Below are positions 1 through 10,699 of a stretch of DNA of 64,000 bases, piece after piece. A model generated the notes under the pieces. The model was given only the letters and a program-made list of their open reading frames with translations. It had not been told where the DNA came from and ran no database searches. The DNA lies in assembly GCA_950106755.1 (NCBI GenBank), contig CATNNA010000001.1, forward strand, positions 248,001-312,000. The letters are read 5' to 3'. The DNA is from Climacium dendroides. Lineage: Eukaryota; Streptophyta; Bryopsida; Hypnales; Climaciaceae. Position 1 is the stretch's first letter. Each line of letters begins with the position of its first letter. Both the position numbers and the translations under genes were made by a program.

Positions 1-175
1 GGGCCCATTTAAATTGGCCTTGATTGAATTTCATGACATTAGTACTACAAAGTACAGTCAATTTTAAGACTTCTGGTTTAAAAAAACATGTGGGTAACTA
101 ATTTAATTTTTTTCACACATGCACTGACCAATTCCACAACCAAAAAAAAACTTGAAACTTGTGGACAAATTTGTT
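1..175 (+). repeat. Representative domain A monomer (175 bp)
   Basis: Reference unit for the numbering used here. In order it has GGGCCC at 1-6, palindromic ATTTAAAT, the GTACT/AGTAC dyad at 42-55, CTTCTGG near 70, an A7 run at 80-86, ACATGTGGGT, a T7 run at 107-113, CACACATGCA, an A9 run at 142-150, and ACAAATTTGT at 165-174. It contains no CpG dinucleotide. Diagnostic variable sites across domain A are position 96 (A, C or G in GGGTxACT), 120 (T or G), 124 (C or T), 138 (A or G, ACAACC or ACGACC) and 163 (G or A, GTGGAC or GTAGAC). Combinations of these sites define the HOR monomer types. Confidence 0.97.
34..60. other. Conserved dyad GTACT-ACAA-AGTAC within nested TGAC/GTCA (first instance)
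   Basis: At monomer positions 42-55, GTACT and AGTAC are perfect inverted repeats around a 4-base loop; TGAC at 34-37 and GTCA at 57-60 form an outer inverted pair. The dyad is present in almost every monomer of the window. Loop variants ACAA, ATAA, ACCA and AGAA keep the stem. TATAACGTAC keeps GTAC/GTAC. Rare breaks are GTATTAC (about 45905 and 62609) and GGCACTAC (about 44329). It could be a protein-binding dyad or a cruciform-prone site; no binding protein can be named. Confidence 0.75.
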
Positions 176-186
176 GGGCCCATTTA
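161..186. other. Conserved monomer-junction block: ACAAATTTGT palindrome and GGGCCC (first instance)
   Basis: GTGGACAAATTTGTTGGGCCCATTTA spans the junction of monomers 1 and 2. It contains a perfect 10 bp palindrome, ACAAATTTGT (165-174), one base from GGGCCC (176-181). Apart from G/A at monomer position 163, GCGCCC after marker monomers and a few isolated changes, this block is the same in domains A, B and the transition zone. GGGCCC is the ApaI site, so ApaI should cut nearly every monomer. Confidence 0.8.
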
Positions 187-1748
187 AATTGGCCTTGATT
201 GAATTTCATGACATTAGTACTACAAAGTACAGTCAATTTTAAGACTTCTGGTTTAAAAAAACATGTGGGTAACTAATTTAATTTTTTTCACACATGCACT
301 GACCAATTCCACAACCAAAAAAAAACTTGAAACTTGTGGACAAATTTGTTGGGCCCATTTAAATTGGCCTTGATTGAATTTCATGACATTAGTACTACAA
401 AGTACAGTCAATTTTAAGACTTCTGGTTTAAAAAAACATGTGGGTCACTAATTTAATTTTTTTCACACATGCATTGACCAAACCCACAACCAAAAAAAAA
501 CTTGAAACTTGTGGACAAATTTGTTGGGCCCATTTAAATTGGCCTTGATTGAATTTCATGACATTAGTACTACAAAGTACAGTCAATTTTAAGACTTCTG
601 GTTTAAAAAAACATGTGGGTAACTAATTTAATTTTTTTCACACATGCACTGACCAAACCCACAACCAAAAAAAAACTTGAAACTTGTGGACAAATTTGTT
701 GGGCCCATTTAAATTGGCCTTGATTGAATTTCATGACATTAGTACTACAAAGTACAGTCAATTTTAAGACTTCTGGTTTAAAAAAACATGTGGGTAACTA
801 ATTTAATTTTTTTCACACATGCATTGACCAAACCCACGACCAAAAAAAAACTTGAAACTTGTAGACAAATTTGTTGGGCCCATTTAAATTGGCCTTGATT
901 GAATTTCATGACATTAGTACTACAAAGTACAGTCAATTTGAAGACTTCTGGTTTAAAAAAACATGTGGGTCACTAATTTAATTTTTTTCACACATGCATT
1001 GATGAAACCCATAACCAAAAAAAATTTAGAACTTGTGGACAAATTTGTTGGGCCCATTTAAATTGGCCTTGATTGAATTTCATGACATTAGTACTACAAA
1101 GTACAGTCAATTTTAAGACTTCTGGTTTAAAAAAACATGTGGGTAACTAATTTAATTTTTTTCACACATGCACTGACCAATTCCACAACCAAAAAAAAAC
1201 TTGAAACTTGTGGACAAATTTGTTGGGCCCATTTAAATTGGCCTTGATTGAATTTCATGACATTAGTACTACAAAGTACAGTCAATTTTAAGACTTCTGG
1301 TTTAAAAAAACATGTGGGTAACTAATTTAATTTTTTTCACACATGCACTGACCAAACCCACAACCAAAAAAAAACTTGAAACTTGTAGACAAATTTGTTG
1401 GGCCCATTTAAATTGGCCTTGATTGAATTTCATGACATTAGTACTACAAAGTACAGTCAATTTTAAGACTTCTGGTTTAAAAAAACATGTGGGTCACTAA
1501 TTTAATTTTTTTCACACATGCACTGACCAAACCCACAACCAAAAAAAAACTTGAAACTTGTGGACAAATTTGTTGGGCCCATTTAAATTGGCCTTGATTG
1601 AATTTCATGACATTAGTACTACAAAATACAGTCAATTTTAAGACTTCTGGTTTAAAAAAACATGTGGGTCACTAATTTAATTTTTTTCACACATGCATTG
1701 ATGAAACCCATAACCAAAAAAAATTTAGAACTTGTGGACAAATTTGTT

Positions 1749-2622
1749 GGGCCCATTTAAATTGGCCTTGATTGAATTTCATGACATTGATACTACAAAG
1801 TACAGTCAATTTTAAGAGTTTACGTTTAAACAAACATGTGGGTCACTAATTTAGTTTTTTCCACACATGCATTGACCAAACCCACGACCAAAAAAAAACT
1901 TGAAACTTGTGGACAAATTTGTTGGGCCCATTTAAATTGGCCTTGATTGAATTTCATGACATTAGTACTACAAAGTACAGTCAATTTTAAGACTTCTGGT
2001 TTAAAAAAACATGTGGGTCACTAATTTAATTTTTTTCACACATGCATTGACCAAACCCACGACCAAAAAGAAACTTGAAACTTGTGGACAAATTTGTTGG
2101 GCCCATTTAAATTGGCCTTGATTAAATTTCATGACATTGGTACTACAAAGTACAGTCAATTTTAAGAGTTTACGTTTAAAAAAACATGTGGGTCACTAAT
2201 TTAATTTTTTTCACACATGCATTGACCAAACCCACGACCAAAAAAAAACTTGAAACTTGTGGACAAATTTGTTGGGCCCATTTAAATTGGCCTTGATTGA
2301 ATTTCATGACATTAGTACTACAAAGTACAGTCAATTTTAAGACTTCTGGTTTAAAAAAACATGTGGGTAACTAATTTAATTTTTTTCACACATTCACTGA
2401 CCAAACCCACAACCAAAAAAAAACTTGAAACTTGTAGACAAATTTGTTGGGCCCATTTAAATTGGCCTTGATTGAATTTCATGACATTAGTACTACAAAG
2501 TACAGTCAATTTTAAGAGTTTACGTTTAAAAAAACATGTGGGTCACTAATTTAATTTTTTTCACACATGCATTGATGAAACCCATAACCAAAAAAAATTT
2601 AGAACTTGTGGACAAATTTGTT
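1749..2622 (+). repeat. Five-monomer block shared with 37.5-40.6 kb
   Basis: Contains the rare states ATTGATACTAC with TTTAAACAAACATG (about 1790-1835), an ATTAAATTTC monomer with TTTTAAGAG rather than TTTCAAGAG (2121), CACATTCACTG (about 2389), and a TTGATGAAACCC/TTTAGAAC monomer (about 2573). The same rare states recur in the same order near 38.0-38.7 kb and 39.7-40.4 kb, except that the second monomer here (about 1923-2097) is absent there. CACATTCACTG also occurs once near 6065. Confidence 0.88.
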
Positions 2623-4370
2623 GGGCCCATTTAAATTGGCCTTGATTGAATTTCATGACATTAGTACTACAAAGTACAGTCAATTTTAAGACTTCTGGTT
2701 TAAAAAAACATGTGGGTAACTAATTTAATTTTTTTCACACATGCACTGACCAATTCCACAACCAAAAAAAAACTTGAAACTTGTGGACAAATTTGTTGGG
2801 CCCATTTAAATTGGCCTTGATTGAATTTCATGACATTAGTACTACAAAGTACAGTCAATTTTAAGACTTCTGGTTTAAAAAAACATGTGGGTAACTAATT
2901 TAATTTTTTTCACACATGCACTGACCAATTCCACAACCAAAAAAAAACTTGAAACTTGTGGACAAATTTGTTGGGCCCATTTAAATTGGCCTTGATTGAA
3001 TTTCATGACATTAGTACTACAAAGTACAGTCAATTTTAAGACTTCTGGTTTAAAAAAACATGTGGGTCACTAATTTAATTTTTTTCACACATGCATTGAC
3101 CAAACCCACAACCAAAAAAAAACTTGAAACTTGTGGACAAATTTGTTGGGCCCATTTAAATTGGCCTTGATTGAATTTCATGACATTAGTACTACAAAGT
3201 ACAGTCAATTTTAAGACTTCTGGTTTAAAAAAACATGTGGGTAACTAATTTAATTTTTTTCACACATGCACTGACCAAACCCACAACCAAAAAAAAACTT
3301 GAAACTTGTGGACAAATTTGTTGGGCCCATTTAAATTGGCCTTGATTGAATTTCATGACATTAGTACTACAAAGTACAGTCAATTTTAAGACTTCTGGTT
3401 TAAAAAAACATGTGGGTAACTAATTTAATTTTTTTCACACATGCATTGACCAAACCCACGACCAAAAAAAAACTTGAAACTTGTAGACAAATTTGTTGGG
3501 CCCATTTAAATTGGCCTTGATTGAATTTCATGACATTAGTACTACAAAGTACAGTCAATTTGAAGACTTCTGGTTTAAAAAAACATGTGGGTCACTAATT
3601 TAATTTTTTTCACACATGCATTGATGAAACCCATAACCAAAAAAAATTTAGAACTTGTGGACAAATTTGTTGGGCCCATTTAAATTGGCCTTGATTGAAT
3701 TTCATGACATTAGTACTACAAAGTACAGTCAATTTTAAGACTTCTGGTTTAAAAAAACATGTGGGTAACTAATTTAATTTTTTTCACACATGCACTGACC
3801 AATTCCACAACCAAAAAAAAACTTGAAACTTGTGGACAAATTTGTTGGGCCCATTTAAATTGGCCTTGATTGAATTTCATGACATTAGTACTACAAAGTA
3901 CAGTCAATTTTAAGACTTCTGGTTTAAAAAAACATGTGGGTAACTAATTTAATTTTTTTCACACATGCACTGACCAAACCCACAACCAAAAAAAAACTTG
4001 AAACTTGTAGACAAATTTGTTGGGCCCATTTAAATTGGCCTTGATTGAATTTCATGACATTAGTACTACAAAGTACAGTCAATTTTAAGACTTCTGGTTT
4101 AAAAAAACATGTGGGTCACTAATTTAATTTTTTTCACACATGCACTGACCAAACCCACAACCAAAAAAAAACTTGAAACTTGTGGACAAATTTGTTGGGC
4201 CCATTTAAATTGGCCTTGATTGAATTTCATGACATTAGTACTACAAAGTACAGTCAATTTTAAGACTTCTGGTTTAAAAAAACATGTGGGTCACTAATTT
4301 AATTTTTTTCACACATGCATTGATGAAACCCATAACCAAAAAAAATTTAGAACTTGTGGACAAATTTGTT
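2623..4370 (+). repeat. 2622 bp higher-order repeat, second copy
   Basis: Near-identical to 1-1748 across ten monomers, including the TTTGAAGAC change near 3560 and the TTGATGAAACCC/TTTAGAAC monomers. The match ends at 4370: the following monomer has ATTAGTAC and CAATTCC, whereas the one after the first copy (1749) has ATTGATAC and AAACAAAC. The 874 bp at 1749-2622 therefore complete the 15-mer in the first copy only. Confidence 0.92.
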
Positions 4371-7347
4371 GGGCCCATTTAAATTGGCCTTGATTGAATT
4401 TCATGACATTAGTACTACAAAGTACAGTCAATTTTAAGACTTCTGGTTTAAAAAAACATGTGGGTAACTAATTTAATTTTTTTCACACATGCACTGACCA
4501 ATTCCACAACCAAAAAAAAACTTGAAACTTGTGGACAAATTTGTTGGGCCCATTTAAATTGGCCTTGATTGAATTTCATGACATTAGTACTACAAAGTAC
4601 AGTCAATTTTAAGACTTCTGGTTTAAAAAAACATGTGGGTAACTAATTTAATTTTTTTCACACATGCACTGACCAAACCCACAACCAAAAAAAAACTTGA
4701 AACTTGTAGACAAATTTGTTGGGCCCATTTAAATTGGCCTTGATTGAATTTCATGACATTAGTACTACAAAGTACAGTCAATTTTAAGACTTCTGGTTTA
4801 AAAAAACATGTGGGTCACTAATTTAATTATTTTCACACATGCACTGACCAAACCCAGAACCAAAAAAAAACTTGAAACTTGTAGACAAATTTGTTGGGCC
4901 CATTTAAATTGGCCTTGATTGAATTTCATGACATTAGTACTACAAAGTACAGTCAATTTTAAGACTTCTGGTTTAAAAAAACATGTGGGTCACTAATTTA
5001 ATTTTTTTCACACATGCATTGACCAAACCCACAACCAAAAAAAAACTTGAAACTTGTAGACAAATTTGTTGGGCCCATTTAAATTGGCCTTGATTGAATT
5101 TCATGACATTAGTACTACAAAGTACAGTCAATTTTAAGACTTCTGGTTTAAAAAAACATGTGGGTAACTAATTTAATTTTTTTCACACATGCATTGACCA
5201 AACCCACAACCAAAAAAAAACTTGAAACTTGTGGACAAATTTGTTGGGCCCATTTAAATTGGCCTTGATTGAATTTCATGACATTAGTACTACAAAGTAC
5301 AGTCAATTTTAAGACTTCTGGTTTAAAAAAACATGTGGGTCACTAATTTAATTTTTTTCACACATGCATTGACCAAACCCACGACCAAAAAGAAACTTGA
5401 AACTTGTGGACAAATTTGTTGGGCCCATTTAAATTGGCCTTGATTAAATTTCATGACATTGGTACTACAAAGTACAGTCAATTTCAAGAGTTTACGTTTA
5501 AAAAAACATGTGGGTCACTAATTTAATTTTTTTCACACATGCATTGACCAAACCCACGACCAAAAAAAAAACTTGAAACTTGTGGACAAATTTGTTGCGC
5601 CCATTTAAATTGGCCTTGATTGAATTTCATGACATTAGTACTACAAAGTACAGTCAATTTTAAGACTTCTGGTTTAAAAAAACATGTGGGTCACTAATTT
5701 AATTTTTTTCACACATGCACAGACCAAACCCACAACCAAAAAAAAACTTGAAACTTGTAGACAAATTTGTTGGGCCCATTTAAATTGGCCTTGATTGAAT
5801 TTCATGACATTAGTACTACAAAGTACAGTCAATTTTAAGACTTCTGGTTTAAAAAAACATGTGGGTCACTAATTTAATTTTTTTCACACATGCATTGACC
5901 AAACCCACGACCAAAAAAAAACTTGAAACTTGTAGACAAATTTGTTGGGCCCATTTAAATTGGCCTTGATTGAATTTCATGACATTAGTACTACAAAGTA
6001 CAGTCAATTTTAAGACTTCTGGTTTAAAAAAACATGTGGGTAACTAATTTAATTTTTTTCACACATTCACTGACCAAACCCACAACCAAAAAAAAACTTG
6101 AAACTTGTAGACAAATTTGTTGGGCCCATTTAAATTGGCCTTGATTGAATTTCATGACATTAGTACTACAAAGTACAGTCAATTTTAAGACTTCTGGTTT
6201 AAAAAAACATGTGGGTGACTAATTTAATTTTTTTCACACAGGCACTGACCAAACCCACAACCAAAAAAAAACTTGAAACTTGTAGACAAATTTGTTGGGC
6301 CCATTTAAATTGGCCTTGATTGAATTTCATGACATTAGTACTACAAAGTACAGTCAATTTTAAGACTTCTGGTTTAAAAAAACATGTGGGTAACTAATTT
6401 AATTTTTTCCACACATGCATTGACCAAACCCACAACCAAAAAAAAACTTGAAACTTGTGGACAAATTTGTTGGGCCCATTTAAATTGGCCTTGATTGAAT
6501 TTCATGACATTAGTACTACAAAGTACAGTCAATTTTAAGACTTCTGGTTTAAAAAAACATGTGGGTCACTAATTTAATTTTTTTCACACATGCATTGACC
6601 AAACCCACGACCAAAAAGAAACTTGAAACTTGTGGACAAATTTGTTGGGCCCATTTAAATTGGCCTTGATTAAATTTCATGACATTGGTACTACAAAGTA
6701 CAGTCAATTTCAAGAGTTTACGTTTAAAAAAACATGTGGGTCACTAATTTAATTTTTTTCACACATGCATTGACCAAACCCACGACCAAAAAAAAAACTT
6801 GAAACTTGTGGACAAATTTGTTGCGCCCATTTAAATTGGCCTTGATTGAATTTCATGACATTAGTACTACAAAGTACAGTCAATTTTAAGACTTCTGGTT
6901 TAAAAAAACATGTGGGTGACTAATTTAATTTTTTTCACACATGCACTGACCAAACCCACAACCAAAAAAAAACTTGAAACTTGTAGACAAATTTGTTGGG
7001 CCCATTTAAATTCGCCTTGATTGAATTTCATGACATTAGTACTACAAAGTACAGTCAATTTTAAGACTTCTGGTTTAAAAAAACATGTGGGTCACTAATT
7101 TAATTTTTTTCACACATGCATTGACCAAACCCACGACCAAAAAAAAACTTGAAACTTGTAGACAAATTTGTTGGGCCCATTTAAATTGGCCTTGATTGAA
7201 TTTCATGACATTAGTACTACAAAGTACAGTCAATTTTAAGACTTCTGGTTTAAAAAAACATGTGGGTGACTAATTTAATTTTTTTCACACAGGCACTGAC
7301 CAAACCCACAACCAAAAAAAAACTTGAAACTTGTAGACAAATTTGTT

Positions 7348-7522
7348 GGGCCCATTTAAATTGGCCTTGATTGAATTTCATGACATTAGTACTACAAAGT
7401 ACAGTCAATTTTAAGACTTCTGGTTTAAAAAAACATGTGGGTGACTAATTTAATTTTTTTCACACAGGCACTGACCAAACCCACGACCAAAAAGAAACTT
7501 GAAACTTGTGGACAAATTTGTT
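7348..7522 (+). repeat. Hybrid monomer type: CACAGGCAC front with AAAAAGAAAC tail
   Basis: GTGACT/CACAGGCAC monomers normally end in ACAACC, nine A and GTAGAC. Here the tail is ACGACCAAAAAGAAAC with GTGGAC, which normally belongs to the GTCACT monomer preceding the marker. The same hybrid recurs near 8700, 10800 and 11860, each time followed by the GACATCTGATTT monomer. One recombinant therefore spread as part of a larger block. Confidence 0.82.
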
Positions 7523-10500
7523 GGGCCCATTTAAATTGGCCTTGATTGAATTTCATGACATTAGTACTACAAAGTACAGTCAATTTTAAGACATCTGATT
7601 TAAAAAAACATGTGGGTCACTAATTTAATTTTTTTCACACATGCATTGACCAAACCCACAACCAAAAAAAAACTTGAAACTTGTGGACAAATTTGTTGGG
7701 CCCATTTAAATTGGCCTTGATTGAATTTCATGACATTAGTACTACAAAGTACAGTCAATTTTAAGACTTCTGGTTTAAAAAAACATGTGGGTAACTAATT
7801 TAATTTTTTTCACACATGCATTGACCAAACCCACAACCAAAAAAAAACTTGAAACTTGTGGACAAATTTGTTGGGCCCATTTAAATTGGCCTTGATTGAA
7901 TTTCATGACATTAGTACTACAAAGTACAGTCAATTTTAAGACTTCTGGTTTAAAAAAACATGTGGGTCACTAATTTAATTTTTTTCACACATGCATTGAC
8001 CAAACCCACGACCAAAAAGAAACTTGAAACTTGTGGACAAATTTGTTGGGCCCATTTAAATTGGCCTTGATTAAATTTCATGACATTGGTACTACAAAGT
8101 ACAGTCAATTTCAAGAGTTTACGTTTAAAAAAACATGTGGGTCACTAATTTAATTTTTTTCACACATGCATTGACCAAACCCACGACCAAAAAAAAAACT
8201 TGAAACTTGTGGACAAATTTGTTGCGCCCATTTAAATTGGCCTTGATTGAATTTCATGACATTAGTACTACAAAGTACAGTCAATTTTAAGACTTCTGGT
8301 TTAAAAAAACATGTGGGTCACTAATTTAATTTTTTTCACACATGCACTGACCAAACCCACAACCAAAAAAAAACTTGAAACTTGTAGACAAATTTGTTGG
8401 GCCCATTTAAATTGGCCTTGATTGAATTTCATGACATTAGTACTACAAAGTACAGTCAATTTTAAGACTTCTGGTTTAAAAAAACATGTGGGTGACTAAT
8501 TTAATTTTTTTCACACAGGCACTGACCAAACCCACAACCAAAAAAAAACTTGAAACTTGTAGACAAATTTGTTGGGCCCATTTAAATTGGCCTTGATTGA
8601 ATTTCATGACATTAGTACTACAAAGTACAGTCAATTTTAAGACTTCTGGTTTAAAAAAACATGTGGGTGACTAATTTAATTTTTTTCACACAGGCACTGA
8701 CCAAACCCACGACCAAAAAGAAACTTGAAACTTGTGGACAAATTTGTTGGGCCCATTTAAATTGGCCTTGATTGAATTTCATGACATTAGTACTACAAAG
8801 TACAGTCAATTTTAAGACATCTGATTTAAAAAAACATGTGGGTCACTAATTTAATTTTTTTCACACATGCATTGACCAAACCCACAACCAAAAAAAAACT
8901 TGAAACTTGTGGACAAATTTGTTGGGCCCATTTAAATTGGCCTTGATTGAATTTCATGACATTAGTACTACAAAGTACAGTCAATTTTAAGACTTCTGGT
9001 TTAAAAAAACATGTGGGTAACTAATTTAATTTTTTTCACACATGCATTGACCAAACCCACAACCAAAAAAAAACTTGAAACTTGTGGACAAATTTGTTGG
9101 GCCCATTTAAATTGGCCTTGATTGAATTTCATGACATTAGTACTACAAAGTACAGTCAATTTTAAGACTTCTGGTTTAAAAAAACATGTGGGTCACTAAT
9201 TTAATTTTTTTCACACATGCATTGACCAAACCCACGACCAAAAAGAAACTTGAAACTTGTGGACAAATTTGTTGGGCCCATTTAAATTGGCCTTGATTAA
9301 ATTTCATGACATTGGTACTACAAAGTACAGTCAATTTCAAGAGTTTACGTTTAAAAAAACATGTGGGTCACTAATTTAATTTTTTTCACACATGCATTGA
9401 CCAAACCCACGACCAAAAAAAAAACTTGAAACTTGTGGACAAATTTGTTGCGCCCATTTAAATTGGCCTTGATTGAATTTCATGACATTAGTACTACAAA
9501 GTACAGTCAATTTTAAGACTTCTGGTTTAAAAAAACATGTGGGTCACTAATTTAATTTTTTTCACACATGCACTGACCAAACCCACAACCAAAAAAAAAC
9601 TTGAAACTTGTAGACAAATTTGTTGGGCCCATTTAAATTGGCCTTGATTGAATTTCATGACATTAGTACTACAAAGTACAGTCAATTTTAAGACTTCTGG
9701 TTTAAAAAAACATGTGGGTCACTAATTTAATTTTTTTCACACATGCATTGACCAAACCCACGACCAAAAAAAAACTTGAAACTTGTAGACAAATTTGTTG
9801 GGCCCATTTAAATTGGCCTTGATTGAATTTCATGACATTAGTACTACAAAGTACAGTCAATTTTAAGACTTCTGGTTTAAAAAAACATGTGGGTGACTAA
9901 TTTAATTTTTTTCACACAGGCACTGACCAAACCCACAACCAAAAAAAAACTTGAAACTTGTAGACAAATTTGTTGGGCCCATTTAAATTGGCCTTGATTG
10001 AATTTCATGACATTAGTACTACAAAGTACAGTCAATTTTAAGACTTCTGGTTTAAAAAAACATGTGGGTAACTAATTTAATTTTTTTCACACATGCATTG
10101 ACCAAACCCACAACCAAAAAAAAACTTGAAACTTGTGGACAAATTTGTTGGGCCCATTTAAATTGGCCTTGATTGAATTTCATGACATTAGTACTACAAA
10201 GTACAGTCAATTTTAAGACTTCTGGTTTAAAAAAACATGTGGGTCACTAATTTAATTTTTTTCACACATGCATTGACCAAACCCACGACCAAAAAGAAAC
10301 TTGAAACTTGTGGACAAATTTGTTGGGCCCATTTAAATTGGCCTTGATTAAATTTCATGACATTGGTACTACAAAGTACAGTCAATTTCAAGAGTTTACG
10401 TTTAAAAAAACATGTGGGTCACTAATTTAATTTTTTTCACACATGCATTGACCAAACCCACGACCAAAAAAAAACTTGAAACTTGTAGACAAATTTGTTG

Positions 10501-10699
10501 GGCCCATTTAAATTGGCCTTGATTGAATTTCATGACATTAGTACTACAAAGTACAGTCAATTTTAAGACTTCTGGTTTAAAAAAACATGTGGGTGACTAA
10601 TTTAATTTTTTTCACACAGGCACTGACCAAACCCACAACCAAAAAAAAACTTGAAACTTGTAGACAAATTTGTTGGGCCCATTTAAATTGGCCTTGATT

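Larger units (their letters stand above)
1..1748 (+). repeat. 2622 bp higher-order repeat, first copy (left-truncated by window)
   Basis: Ten monomers whose diagnostic states run in the same order as those at 2623-4370. In order: two GTAACT monomers with CAATTCC, one GTCACT, two GTAACT, one TTTGAAGAC monomer ending in TTGATGAAACCC/TTTAGAAC, another CAATTCC monomer, and so on. The offset is 2622 bp, equal to 15 monomers of which three are 174 bp. The only clear difference I found is ACAAAATACAG near 1621, where the second copy has ACAAAGTACAG. The match probably continues leftward outside the window. Confidence 0.92.

Noticed and set aside
1..175. CENP-B box (mammalian centromere motif with TTCG and CGGG core)
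   Set aside because: The A monomer has no CpG, and the B monomer's CpGs (AACGCCC, TTCCG) do not match the core in sequence or spacing.
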